From: UBA6770 sp965661115
Lineage (GTDB): Bacteria; Bacteroidota; Bacteroidia; Flavobacteriales_G; Salibacteraceae
DNA: 64,000 nucleotides
NCBI GenBank assembly: GCA_965661115.1
Contig: CBFICO010000001.1
Location: 35,688 to 99,687, forward strand
Reading direction: 5' to 3'
Shown here: in pieces, positions 6,111 through 15,313 of the stretch
Numbering within the stretch: position 1 is the stretch's first letter
Layout of the letters: each line of letters begins with the position of its first letter
Notes under the pieces: generated by a model
Told to the model about the DNA's origin: nothing
The model's database searches: none
Seen by the model: only the letters and a program-made list of their open reading frames with translations
Translations under genes and position numbers: made by a program

Positions 6111-8525
6111 ATGACGCGTTTTCTATCCATTATTACACTCAGCATTTTTAGCACAGTTGCAATTGCTCAGCACCATCATCACGATTTTTCTGAGCCCGAT
6201 ATGATGCTGAATGAAAACCTTAAAAAAGCCCATCCAGAATTTGCTGAAGACATTACTAAAGCAGAAAATCATTTAGAAAAATTTACTGCTGATTTTATTC
6301 AACATCAGCAACACAACGCGTCAAGAGCTGCAGACTACGACTACATTATTCCAGTAGTATTCCATATTCTGCACGAGGATGGAGACGAAAACATTACCAA
6401 CAAGGAAGTGTACGATGCGATGCGCATTTTAAATGAAGATTTTAAACTAGAAAACGAAGATCAAACTACTACTGTTCCTGCGTTTCAGAGCAGAATGGGC
6501 GATGCTAGAATCGAGTTTAGATTGGCTAGAAAAGATCCTAGCGGAAACCCAACAAATGGTATTGATAGAATTAGAACTTCACTTACCAATAACGCTGGAG
6601 AAGGTTCAAAACTGAACCCGTGGCCACGAGATACTTACATGAACATTTGGATTGTAAAATCTATTGGTAGCGGTGCCGCTGGATACACCTTTCTTCCGTC
6701 AGGAGCGCACAGAATGCCTACCAGAGATGGTATCATTTTATTGTACACCTACTTCTCAAGCGTTAGAACAGGTACTGCTAGAAGATCACGTGCTTTAACA
6801 CACGAAGTAGGGCATTGGTTAAACTTACCTCACCCTTGGGGAAGAACCAATAACCCGGGTTTGGCAAGTAACTGTAACGATGACGACGGAGTATTTGACA
6901 CGCCAAACACCGAAGGTTGGACAAGCTGTAACCTAAACGGAACTACTTGTGGTTCGCTAGATAATGTTCAGAATTTTATGGACTACTCCTATTGTGCTAC
7001 TATGTTCACAAAAGGACAGGTATCTAGAATGCAGGCGGCATTAAATACATGGGTTGCACAGCGTAACAGCTTAGTATCCAAAACCAATAATGAAAAAGCC
7101 GGCGTGCTGGATTTATCTTTTGCAGATTTTGAAAGCGACAAAAGAGTAATCTGTACCAACGGAAGCATTAATTTCAGAGATATTTCTATTTATGGTGCAG
7201 ATTCTTGGTCTTGGGAGTTTGAAGGAGGTACACCAGAAACCTCAACAGAACGCAACCCAACTGTTACGTATAAATTTCCGGGTAGCTACCAAGTAAAGCT
7301 TACGGTTACTAATGGCACACAAACCAAAACTAAAATTGCCAGTGCTTATGTTCAGGTTAACCGTTCGGTAGGGAATTTCTTACCAGTTTTAGAAGATTTT
7401 GAAAGCAGTACAGAAGCAATTTCTAACAACTGGGTTCCAGAAAACGAAGACAACGATAACATCTACTGGCAAATTTCTGAAGGTGGTGTTGCTCCTTCGG
7501 GCACAAAATATCTAAGCGTTAGAAATTACGACAACCTTAAAGGAATGGTAGAGTCTGTAATTAGTCCTGCCATTGATATGAGTAACATTATCAACCCACA
7601 ACTAACGTTTGAAGTAGCAACAGCAGAACGCAACCCTAGTGCAGCAGATGGTATTTTTAAAGTGTATGCCAGTACCGATTGTGGTCAAACATGGGTAACT
7701 AAGTTGGCTACCAATTTAGAGGTATTAGCAAATGGTAAATCAGTTGCCGGCAGTTTTATCCCAACGAGTAAAGGAGATTGGTTTACACAAACCATCACCA
7801 AATTTGATGCTTCTGATAAAGTGGAGAATCTCTTGCTAAAATTTGAGTTGGAAAACGGTAACGGCAATAACGTTTACATAGACAATATCAACTTATACGG
7901 TACTTTCCTAATGGAGCCAGGTTTGGAGTTTCCTAGAAATGGTATGGATAGCGTTTCAACTGATATTTTCCTAGATTGGAAGGCAGTTCCTTTTGTAGAT
8001 AAGTACGAGGTGCAATTGAGTACCAATGCAGGATTTAGCTCAACCATAAAATCGGAACAAATTGATTACATAAGCGAAGACCCTAACGGACACGATACAC
8101 GTTTGAAAGCGGAAGCTTTATCGCCAAACACCAAGTACTTTTGGAGAGTGCGTACCATTTTTGGTTCTACCACAAGTAACTGGAGTGATGTATGGTCGTT
8201 TACAACCAGTGCTTCTGGTGTAGGGCATGAGTTTTTAGATGGTGAAGAATTTGTGAGCGGAGTTGAGCTGTCATCAACCGATCCAATTTCAGTTCGTTTA
8301 TTCCCAAATCCTGCAAAGGATAGATTAAATATTCAGGTTTTAAATACGAATAAAGCCGCTTCGGTTTCTATTGTTAACCTTTACGGGGCTGAAGTATTGA
8401 ACAAACAATTTGAAAACTCAAATGCGCTAAACTCTATTTCTTTAGAAGGATTTGCAAAGGGTTTTTACATGGTGAATGTGGCCGTAGAAGGAACTACTTC
8501 AACAAACAAAATTTTAATCCAATAA
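6111..8525 (+). CDS. Secreted M43-family metalloprotease with T9SS sorting domain
   Basis: An 804-residue exported zinc protease. After a signal peptide ending VAIAQ (about 20 residues) comes a natural HHHHD stretch and a pro-region; the catalytic domain has the extended zinc site HEVGHWLNLPH (His231, His235, His241) and a Met-turn in NFMDYSYC, typical of pappalysin-like M43 enzymes. Then follow a PKD domain (about 345-410), a jelly-roll/MAM-like domain (about 425-605), a fibronectin type III domain (about 610-705, ending YFWRVRT...WSFTT) and a type A T9SS C-terminal domain starting VRLFPNPAKDRL near 728. Probable role is extracellular protein breakdown. Start chosen at 6111 by the signal peptide. 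Confidence 0.92.
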   Translation: MTRFLSIITLSIFSTVAIAQHHHHDFSEPDMMLNENLKKAHPEFAEDITKAENHLEKFTADFIQHQQHNASRAADYDYIIPVVFHILHEDGDENITNKEVYDAMRILNEDFKLENEDQTTTVPAFQSRMGDARIEFRLARKDPSGNPTNGIDRIRTSLTNNAGEGSKLNPWPRDTYMNIWIVKSIGSGAAGYTFLPSGAHRMPTRDGIILLYTYFSSVRTGTARRSRALTHEVGHWLNLPHPWGRTNNPGLASNCNDDDGVFDTPNTEGWTSCNLNGTTCGSLDNVQNFMDYSYCATMFTKGQVSRMQAALNTWVAQRNSLVSKTNNEKAGVLDLSFADFESDKRVICTNGSINFRDISIYGADSWSWEFEGGTPETSTERNPTVTYKFPGSYQVKLTVTNGTQTKTKIASAYVQVNRSVGNFLPVLEDFESSTEAISNNWVPENEDNDNIYWQISEGGVAPSGTKYLSVRNYDNLKGMVESVISPAIDMSNIINPQLTFEVATAERNPSAADGIFKVYASTDCGQTWVTKLATNLEVLANGKSVAGSFIPTSKGDWFTQTITKFDASDKVENLLLKFELENGNGNNVYIDNINLYGTFLMEPGLEFPRNGMDSVSTDIFLDWKAVPFVDKYEVQLSTNAGFSSTIKSEQIDYISEDPNGHDTRLKAEALSPNTKYFWRVRTIFGSTTSNWSDVWSFTTSASGVGHEFLDGEEFVSGVELSSTDPISVRLFPNPAKDRLNIQVLNTNKAASVSIVNLYGAEVLNKQFENSNALNSISLEGFAKGFYMVNVAVEGTTSTNKILIQ

Positions 8526-8529
8526 CAAT

Positions 8530-9318
8530 ATGAATTTAGACCTTTCTGGTAAAGCCGCTCTGGTATGCGGCAGTACGCAAGGTATTGGCTTAGCTGCAGC
8601 ACAAGAAATAGCCGAGATGGGAGCTTCTGTTACGCTAATTGCGCGTAATGAAGAAAAACTAAAAACTGCTGTTGCTACACTGAGTAAGCAAGGGAGTGCA
8701 AGTCATCAATATTTAGTGGCCGATTTCAACTCTCCCGACAACCTCAAAAAGGTTATTGAAGCTCATATTTCAGAAGGAAACTTGTACAATATTCTGGTAA
8801 ATAACTCGGGTGGCCCTGCTGGTGGTCAAGCGATTGATGCGGAATTGGATGAATTTAGAATTGCGTTTAATCAGCACGTAGTGTGTAATCAGGTGTTGGC
8901 ACAAGCGTTAACTCCAGGCATGAAACAGTTAGGCTACGGACGAATTGTAAACGTAATCTCTACTTCGGTAAAAATTCCTTTAAACGGGCTTGGGGTTTCC
9001 AATACCATTCGGGGAGCAGTTGCCAATTGGTCAAAAACGCTGGCAAATGAATTGGGTCAATTCAACATCACAGTAAACAACGTTTTACCCGGTGCTACAA
9101 ATACGGTTAGATTGTCTTCTATCATTGAAAACAAAGCCAAGAAAACTGGAAACTCGGAAGATGCTATAATGGAAGCTATGAAAAATCAAGTTCCAATGAA
9201 AAGAGTTGCAGAACCCGAAGAAGTAGCTAACGCTATCGCATTTCTATGTAGCCCGGCCGCATCCTACATTAATGGCATCAACGTACCCGTTGACGGCGGA
9301 AGAACAGGAAGTCTGTAA
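8530..9318 (+). CDS. SDR-family oxidoreductase with Ser/Arg in place of the Tyr/Lys pair
   Basis: A 262-residue Rossmann protein. The cofactor motif CGSTQGIG (14-21) and NNSGG replacing NNAG (91-95) are present, and Ser144 sits at the catalytic serine position. Where classical SDRs have YxxxK, this one has Ser157-Asn-Thr-Ile-Arg161 (spacing from Ser144 is the normal 13). This SNxxR variant is known in a divergent FabG-like subfamily, so it may use another mechanism or not be a redox enzyme. It starts 4 bp after the protease stop, probably in the same transcript, and ends at a strong terminator. In other Bacteroidota such SDRs can sit near 3-HAO genes (from memory). Confidence 0.85.
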   Translation: MNLDLSGKAALVCGSTQGIGLAAAQEIAEMGASVTLIARNEEKLKTAVATLSKQGSASHQYLVADFNSPDNLKKVIEAHISEGNLYNILVNNSGGPAGGQAIDAELDEFRIAFNQHVVCNQVLAQALTPGMKQLGYGRIVNVISTSVKIPLNGLGVSNTIRGAVANWSKTLANELGQFNITVNNVLPGATNTVRLSSIIENKAKKTGNSEDAIMEAMKNQVPMKRVAEPEEVANAIAFLCSPAASYINGINVPVDGGRTGSL

Positions 9319-9335
9319 ATTAAGATACAATGAAC

Positions 9336-9371
9336 AAAAAAAGGGGCACTCCAAATGAGTGCCCCTTTTTT
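9336..9371. terminator. Bidirectional terminator between SDR and giant secreted protein
   Basis: A long perfect stem, A-run GGGGCACTC / GAGTGCCCC T-run, with loop CAAAT. A on one side and T on the other make it work for both convergent genes. Confidence 0.92.
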
Positions 9372-9391
9372 GTTTGCTTAATGTTTCTTTT

Positions 9392-12300
9392 CTAATGCTT
9401 AATGATTAACGTAGCTGAGTGATTCGTTTGATCAACCTGTATATTCAGTAAATACAGACCTGCTGGATAATCCACCGTATTAATCTCAAACTCTCCTTCG
9501 TTCAGCTCTTCAATAGATTTTCTGTAAACTACCTTTCCGGAAGCATCCAGTAACTGAACATTCATTTCTGAAATGTGCTTTTCTTCAATTTTTAATCGAA
9601 CACTTTTATCTGCTGGATTAGGATATAATACAATGCCGCTTCCTAAAGCAATTTCATCACCAGCACTCAACGCATTAATTTCAATTACAAGTTCGGTAGA
9701 ATCAACACAGCCAAAACTGTTTGTTTGAATCAATACAATCTTTCCGGAGTTACCTGTTCCCCATTTTATGGCGGCAACATTATTGGCGTTAGAAAGTAAG
9801 TTTCCACCAGTTACGTTCCACGTATAGCCCGCGCCATTTTTTGGGTTTACTTGGTAGTTGTATTTTCCACCTTTAACCACGTTGGTTAATCCTTTTATGC
9901 TATCTACTTCACTGCCCGGAACAACTTCAATCTCGCGTTTTTCAGTAGCCAAACAACCGCTTGCTGTTACTTCGTATTTCAATTCGTAAAAACCTAATCC
10001 AGCTACCTTTGGATCAAAAGTATTTCCCGTTACACCCGTTCCTGAATAAATTCCTCCGCTCGGGGTAGAAGTTAAGGTTAATGGAGCATCGCTTTCGCAA
10101 ATACTATTTGGAACATTCCACACCACATTTGGCGATTGCAATACGGTAACGCTTACCGTAATGGTAGTAGTGCATTTTCCGGTTTCTGCCGCTGAATAGG
10201 ATATAGTATGCGTTCCCAAACCAACCACACTTGGGTCAAACTTTCCACCTGAAACGCCCAACCCGCTGTATATTCCACCAGCTGGAGTTCCACCAGTTAA
10301 AGTAATTGGAGCTGAGCTCACACATACATCGGCAATAGAGTTATGTGTTACCGTTGATTTTGGTTTCACACCAACTCTAACACTATCAATTCCTGCACAT
10401 CCATTGGCATCGGTGCCCACTACTACATATTGTGCACTGGAAGAAAGCACTCCTGTTGGGTTGGCAATCGAATCGCTATTCAATCCGGTTGAAGGCAACC
10501 ATTTATAGATTAATGCTCCTGTTGCAGACAACTGAAAAGTATCGCCAATACAAACGCTCAAATCGTTATTAGCAACCACTGTTGGACGTGGGAAGGCGGT
10601 TACCGTAATTGTATCCTTACTGTTACATCGTGTACCATTAGAACCCGTAAGAATATAGGTTGCGTTTTGAGTGATACTGAGTAATGGATTTCCAATGGTA
10701 GAGTCACTTAAACCCGCTCCTGGAGACCATGAATAACTACTAGCGCCGGTTGCATTAAACTGAAAAGTTCTGCCTTCGCAATTGCTAACTGTTTTTGTTA
10801 CCGTTACGTTGGGAACCGAATCAACTCGAATAGACTGAACCGCATTACTTGTTCCGCAACTGCTTCTTGCTGTATATATAATTGAGTGCGTTCCTGCTCC
10901 GGCAACTGCTGGGTTAAACATACCCGCTGTTACTCCTGGCCCTGAATAAGTACCACCAGCAGGTAATCCTCCTGTTAACATAAACGCTGATGAGTCTGCA
11001 CATAAGCTTCCAAACGGACTAAGTGTTGCAACTGCGCCGCTATCTACTCTTACCGATGTATTTGCCGAATCGATACAATTATCTGAATTGGTAAACACAT
11101 ATTTAATCGTATGATTTCCTATTCCCGCAGCACTCGGATCAAACTGACCACCAGTAACGCCTGTACCCGAATAAGTTCCTCCTGTTGGAGTACCATTGTT
11201 TAATGTTATTGGAGTTCCTCCTGTACAAAAAGGTCCAGCGGATGCTAGCGCTACACTAGGTTTGGCGTTCACCACCATATTAAAATTGGTACTATCTGAA
11301 CATCCATTTGTACTCGTCACTTTGTAACCAATACTAAACGTTCCAGCACCCGATACCGAAGGGTCAAAATTCCCTGCAGACACACCAGTACCCGAATAAA
11401 TACCTCCAGATGGCGTTCCGTTTGATAAGGTAATGGCAGGGCTATTATCACAAGTTGCCGCCGGAGTGGTTGCAGATACTGAAGGCGCCGCATTAATGGT
11501 AAGTGTTTGCGTTGCACTGTCTGCACAGCTTCCTTGCGTTACCTTATATTTTATAGTAAACGTTCCAGCTCCTAACATGCTTGGGTTAATTATCGAAGCT
11601 GGAGTATTATTTATGTAATATGTTCCACCTGTGGGGCTACCTCCTCGCAAGCTATCCATGCCAGAGTTTGTACATAGTATTGCGAAGCTTGATAAAGTAA
11701 CGTTTGGTGCTGAGTTAACTTGAATAAAAGCACTCTTGGTTAGACTGTCAGATCCGTTTGCGTTGGTTGCTTTGAGCTTAACATTAAACGTTCCTGTAGT
11801 ATTGTAGGTAATAGTTGGCGTTGATGAAGTTGAAGTGCTAGGGGTTCCTCCTGTAAACGTCCACAACAACGAAGTTGGAGAATTGGTAGAAGAGTCAGAA
11901 AATGTAACCGATTGGCCAGCACAGATTGTTGTTTTATCTGCTCCAAAGTTAACTACTGGCCTTCCTGTTGGAGGTGCGGCTGGGGTAACAAACCTTCCAG
12001 TAAAAACTCCTCTACCGTGCGTTGTAGCCATAATGAGTGAGTCGGAACTGCGGTAATGCAATTGCGTTACTCTGGTAATTGCCATGCCACGGGTAGATGA
12101 AGTCCAAACTACTGGAGACGCGGAAATATCTGTTGTGGCATACACCCCTAATTCTGTTCCAATAATGACTTCTTTTCTGTTTTTGGGGTTAAACAATGCC
12201 CATCTAACCGGCATATTAGGTAAATTACCTTCAACATTTGTCCAATTTGTTCCACCGTTTGATGTGTACCAAACCGAAGTAACGCCATAATTCGAGAAAG

Positions 12301-14350
12301 TGACTAGCAACTCATTTTCACTTGCTCCCACCTCAACACAAGAAATACTACCTGATGGAAAAGTTGTAGGAGTAATTTTAGTGGCGGTTGGCGAATTCCC
12401 ATCGGCATTGGTTACTTTAAAAACATCACCCCCAGATCCAACAAATAACGTTGTAGTCGCCGAGGTGTGCGGACTAACTCTAATATGAGTAGCCATACTG
12501 TTCATTCCAGTAATTGTGATATTACCTGTGCTCACCGAGGTACCAGTTATATTGGTAATTCTATTGAGCTGTGTAGTTGATTTTGCAGAATACAAAATGT
12601 TTTTGTTGTCATCATAATCCGCTGGATTAATAAAGCTACCATCACTCACCCGTTGAATGGAAGAAAAGCTTGAACCACCATTAGTTGAGCGATACCAGTT
12701 ATTTCTGATGTACGATGTAATTTGATAGTTAGCGTTGTCTTGATCAATAAAACAAAAAGCACCATCACCTCCCGTAACCTCAGTTCCGGATGCAATACCT
12801 GTTGAATTAATTTTAATAGAACCATTGTCTTGAGCACCTGCAAGCATATAATTTGACCCGGCTGTAGGGTGTATTGCACCTGCATAAAATTGTGTGGTGT
12901 TATATCCTGTTTCGATGTTCGTAAATGTTGGCGAATTGTTTAGCTTATCACCGGCGTTAGAAGAATAATAAACTCCTCCATCGTTTGTAAATACAACTTC
13001 GTTATTATTTCCGGGCCTTGAGATAATGTTATGCTGATCGGCATGCACTATTGGTGTTGAACCAAAACGTGTCCAAACGCTTATTCCAGACCAACTTGTT
13101 CCTCCATTTGTAGTTCTGTGAAGATCAACTCCTCCTGCAATTACAACATCTTTATCCGTAGGATGTACCCACAATATCAAATCGTACCATGCTTGCCCTC
13201 TCGTAAAATGATTCGAAGTGTTTAACAAATAACTTGGGATAGTAACGTTTGTCCAAGTAGAACCGCCATTAGTGCTTTTCTTGAACCAAGCTACATCTGA
13301 ACTACCTGCAGTGTTCGGGTTTGCTGAAGCAACGGCATAAATGGTATTTGAATCACTAGGAGCACATGCCAATTCAATTCGTTGTGGCGAACCTCCTGTT
13401 GGAGTTATATCTGTCCAAGAAGTGCCATCATTTGTAGACTTATAAATTTTTCCTGAGCTAAATATTTTTCCAGAGGTGGCAAATAAATCACCATTGGCCG
13501 CCTGCTCAACATCTGCGTGAAATCCGCCTCTACGACGTGTAAAAGTTGCCCCATCATTATCCGAGGTGTAAATCCCTCCATTGGTAACAGCTATAACCCT
13601 ACCTGTGGTGGATACAATAATTTTTTGTACTTGCCTAAAACTTGAATTGTTTGTAGATGATAACTGGCTCCAAGTTTGTCCAGCATTGGTAGATTGCCAT
13701 ATTCCAGCACCTCTTTGAGCATCTACGTTACTCCAACCCTCACCAGTTCCGCAGTAAAAAATAGTATCGGCGGTGGGGTCATAAGCTAAACTGCTTACTG
13801 CAATATTGGTCCAAAAATCATTAACTGAATTCCACTGAGATGAACTGCTTGTGATGTCATTGTTGTACCATAAGCCGCCGCCAACTCCGCCGGCCCAAAC
13901 TTTTTTGTTGGTTGCATCTTTAGGGTCAAACATGATTGCCCTTGTTCTTCCTCCCACATTATTTGGACCTCGTTCTGTCCAAGTATTGGTAGTTGAGCCG
14001 CCAGGTGCCAAGGTTTGAATGCTACTTACCCCATTGTGCAGACGCTGCAATTCTGGAATTAAAACATGTCTGGGAATTTTACCGGTTTTTGGATCATGCG
14101 TAATTAACCATTCGTATTCAAAAGCTAAATCAGGTCTATCGTATTTAGGTAAATCTTTAATCGCCTTTTTATCCATAAAAGGTCGGTTGTTATAAGGGTG
14201 ATTGTTCCAAAACTCAACGTATTTTTCTTTGTTTACTACCCATTTTTCGCCTTGTTTCTCAAGGTATTCCATCTCTTGGGCATTCGTATTACTTATGAAT
14301 AGCGAAAGAAAAACAACAAGTGATGTTTTGAATATACTTTTGTACGTCAT
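9392..14350 (-). CDS. Giant secreted beta-propeller/Ig-repeat protein with T9SS sorting domain
   Basis: A 1652-residue exported protein with a signal peptide ending SNTNAQ. Residues about 100-790 form VPS10/sialidase-like propeller blades with repeated Asp-box motifs (STNAGQTW, SDNDGATF, STNDGTSW, STNGGSTW, TTNGGTSW). A PKD domain starts near 800. Residues about 885-1480 hold six copies of a 75-90-residue Ig-like module with core GGxYSGxGVxxGxFDP, interrupted by two modules of another type (CEGRTFQFNATG and CIGDTFQLSATG). A T9SS domain begins VLYPNPADKS near 1570 and ends LLNIQV...LIIKH. No catalytic residues are evident; an adhesin or surface protein is likely. ATG at 14350 is chosen because the frame extension to 14380 enters the promoter box. 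Confidence 0.9.
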   Translation of the reverse strand: MTYKSIFKTSLVVFLSLFISNTNAQEMEYLEKQGEKWVVNKEKYVEFWNNHPYNNRPFMDKKAIKDLPKYDRPDLAFEYEWLITHDPKTGKIPRHVLIPELQRLHNGVSSIQTLAPGGSTTNTWTERGPNNVGGRTRAIMFDPKDATNKKVWAGGVGGGLWYNNDITSSSSQWNSVNDFWTNIAVSSLAYDPTADTIFYCGTGEGWSNVDAQRGAGIWQSTNAGQTWSQLSSTNNSSFRQVQKIIVSTTGRVIAVTNGGIYTSDNDGATFTRRRGGFHADVEQAANGDLFATSGKIFSSGKIYKSTNDGTSWTDITPTGGSPQRIELACAPSDSNTIYAVASANPNTAGSSDVAWFKKSTNGGSTWTNVTIPSYLLNTSNHFTRGQAWYDLILWVHPTDKDVVIAGGVDLHRTTNGGTSWSGISVWTRFGSTPIVHADQHNIISRPGNNNEVVFTNDGGVYYSSNAGDKLNNSPTFTNIETGYNTTQFYAGAIHPTAGSNYMLAGAQDNGSIKINSTGIASGTEVTGGDGAFCFIDQDNANYQITSYIRNNWYRSTNGGSSFSSIQRVSDGSFINPADYDDNKNILYSAKSTTQLNRITNITGTSVSTGNITITGMNSMATHIRVSPHTSATTTLFVGSGGDVFKVTNADGNSPTATKITPTTFPSGSISCVEVGASENELLVTFSNYGVTSVWYTSNGGTNWTNVEGNLPNMPVRWALFNPKNRKEVIIGTELGVYATTDISASPVVWTSSTRGMAITRVTQLHYRSSDSLIMATTHGRGVFTGRFVTPAAPPTGRPVVNFGADKTTICAGQSVTFSDSSTNSPTSLLWTFTGGTPSTSTSSTPTITYNTTGTFNVKLKATNANGSDSLTKSAFIQVNSAPNVTLSSFAILCTNSGMDSLRGGSPTGGTYYINNTPASIINPSMLGAGTFTIKYKVTQGSCADSATQTLTINAAPSVSATTPAATCDNSPAITLSNGTPSGGIYSGTGVSAGNFDPSVSGAGTFSIGYKVTSTNGCSDSTNFNMVVNAKPSVALASAGPFCTGGTPITLNNGTPTGGTYSGTGVTGGQFDPSAAGIGNHTIKYVFTNSDNCIDSANTSVRVDSGAVATLSPFGSLCADSSAFMLTGGLPAGGTYSGPGVTAGMFNPAVAGAGTHSIIYTARSSCGTSNAVQSIRVDSVPNVTVTKTVSNCEGRTFQFNATGASSYSWSPGAGLSDSTIGNPLLSITQNATYILTGSNGTRCNSKDTITVTAFPRPTVVANNDLSVCIGDTFQLSATGALIYKWLPSTGLNSDSIANPTGVLSSSAQYVVVGTDANGCAGIDSVRVGVKPKSTVTHNSIADVCVSSAPITLTGGTPAGGIYSGLGVSGGKFDPSVVGLGTHTISYSAAETGKCTTTITVSVTVLQSPNVVWNVPNSICESDAPLTLTSTPSGGIYSGTGVTGNTFDPKVAGLGFYELKYEVTASGCLATEKREIEVVPGSEVDSIKGLTNVVKGGKYNYQVNPKNGAGYTWNVTGGNLLSNANNVAAIKWGTGNSGKIVLIQTNSFGCVDSTELVIEINALSAGDEIALGSGIVLYPNPADKSVRLKIEEKHISEMNVQLLDASGKVVYRKSIEELNEGEFEINTVDYPAGLYLLNIQVDQTNHSATLIIKH
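9900..11700 (-). repeat. Coding tandem repeats in the giant secreted protein
   Basis: Six diverged copies of a roughly 230-bp unit, recognisable on the plus strand by segments like CCCGAATAAATACCTCC near 10048, 10278, 10948, 11167, 11391 and 11617, encode GG(I/T)YSGxGV. Two unlike modules sit between the second and third copies counted from the left. Confidence 0.8.
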
Positions 14351-14377
14351 AGCAATCGTATTAGAATGATTGAACAA

Positions 14378-14385
14378 CAAATTTA
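14378..14385 (-). promoter_or_regulatory. -7 promoter box of the giant secreted protein gene
   Basis: The minus strand reads TAAATTTG, a match to TAnnTTTG, 27 bp before the ATG at 14350. Confidence 0.55.
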
Positions 14386-14428
14386 AGGGAAATGCTCCCC
14401 CTCTTGATGTTAAATTAAAAAGCAGTTT

Positions 14429-15313
14429 ATGAGTAAAATGAAATTAAGGTTTCAAATAGGGTTTACTGCGTTGTTGTTCTTGTTCTGTTCCAATTTTTTG
14501 AGAGCACAAGAATATTTCGCTATTTATAACGCTAAAGGAAAACCAGTAAAGTGTAGTGTACTAGTTGAGTCGTTCAACTTAAAGGAAATTGTGTTGTTTG
14601 GAGAACTACATAATGACAGCTCACTCCATGTATTGGAGTTAGAAATTACCAAAAAACTTGCTGAGAAAAACGACGTGGTTTTAGGTGCTGAAATGCTCGA
14701 AAGGCACGACCAAGCCATAATTGACGAATACGTGCAGGGAATAATAGACACAACAACTTTGTTTAAAGAGGCTTCGTTATGGCCCAACTTTAAAACTGAT
14801 TATTTGCCGTTGGTTGATCTTGCACGCAGTCAAAAAAGAACATTTGTCGCTACAAATATTCCTCGATCGCTTGCAAAGGTTGCCGCTTTTAAAAGTGTAG
14901 AGCATTTAGATTCCATCGCAACAGATAGTATCAAAGATTTGGTGGCACCCTTCCCTTTTGAGTTACCTGAAAAAGCCAAACCATACAAAGCGTTAATCAA
15001 AAGTGATTTTGGTGCTTCGCACGGAATGGATACCAAAAAAATTGTTGCTGCGCAAGCACTCAAAGACGCAACCATGGCGGAATCGATACTTAAAAACTGG
15101 GAAAAAGGACAGCTATTTATTCACTACAATGGTGATTTTCACTCCATTCATCACGGAGGAATAGGACATTGGCTCAGAGCTTATTCAAACGAAAAACTGG
15201 ATATAGGTGTAATTAGTGCGGTAGAGTCAAAAACCCTTGACTTCGATAAAGAATGGAAAAAACAAGGCGACTTTATTATAGTCGTACTAGACTCTGCTCC
15301 AAAAAGCTATTAG
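14429..15313 (+). CDS. ChaN-like (DUF399) haem-binding-type exported protein
   Basis: A 294-residue exported protein. The signal peptide (FTALLFLFCSNFLRAQ) ends near residue 27; the cysteine at 20 has a poor lipobox, so unlike classical ChaN it may not be lipidated. ChaN signature segments are present: FGELHNDSSLH (residues 57-67), LGAEMLERHDQ and ATNIPRSLA, plus a C-terminal HYNGDFHSIHHGG rich in histidine. ChaN proteins bind haem and are linked to iron uptake; whether this one does is inference. It is divergent from the giant secreted protein, and its stop directly abuts that of the convergent isomerase gene. Confidence 0.85.
   Translation: MSKMKLRFQIGFTALLFLFCSNFLRAQEYFAIYNAKGKPVKCSVLVESFNLKEIVLFGELHNDSSLHVLELEITKKLAEKNDVVLGAEMLERHDQAIIDEYVQGIIDTTTLFKEASLWPNFKTDYLPLVDLARSQKRTFVATNIPRSLAKVAAFKSVEHLDSIATDSIKDLVAPFPFELPEKAKPYKALIKSDFGASHGMDTKKIVAAQALKDATMAESILKNWEKGQLFIHYNGDFHSIHHGGIGHWLRAYSNEKLDIGVISAVESKTLDFDKEWKKQGDFIIVVLDSAPKSY

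Noticed and set aside
6165..6185. HHHHD stretch after the protease signal peptide, like a tag
   Set aside because: It is in a natural AT-rich context with no vector sequence; a native metal-binding or pro-region stretch is more likely.
11317..12885. Several short frames on both strands inside the giant gene
   Set aside because: They are shadows of the repeat-rich coding sequence with no start context or family features.
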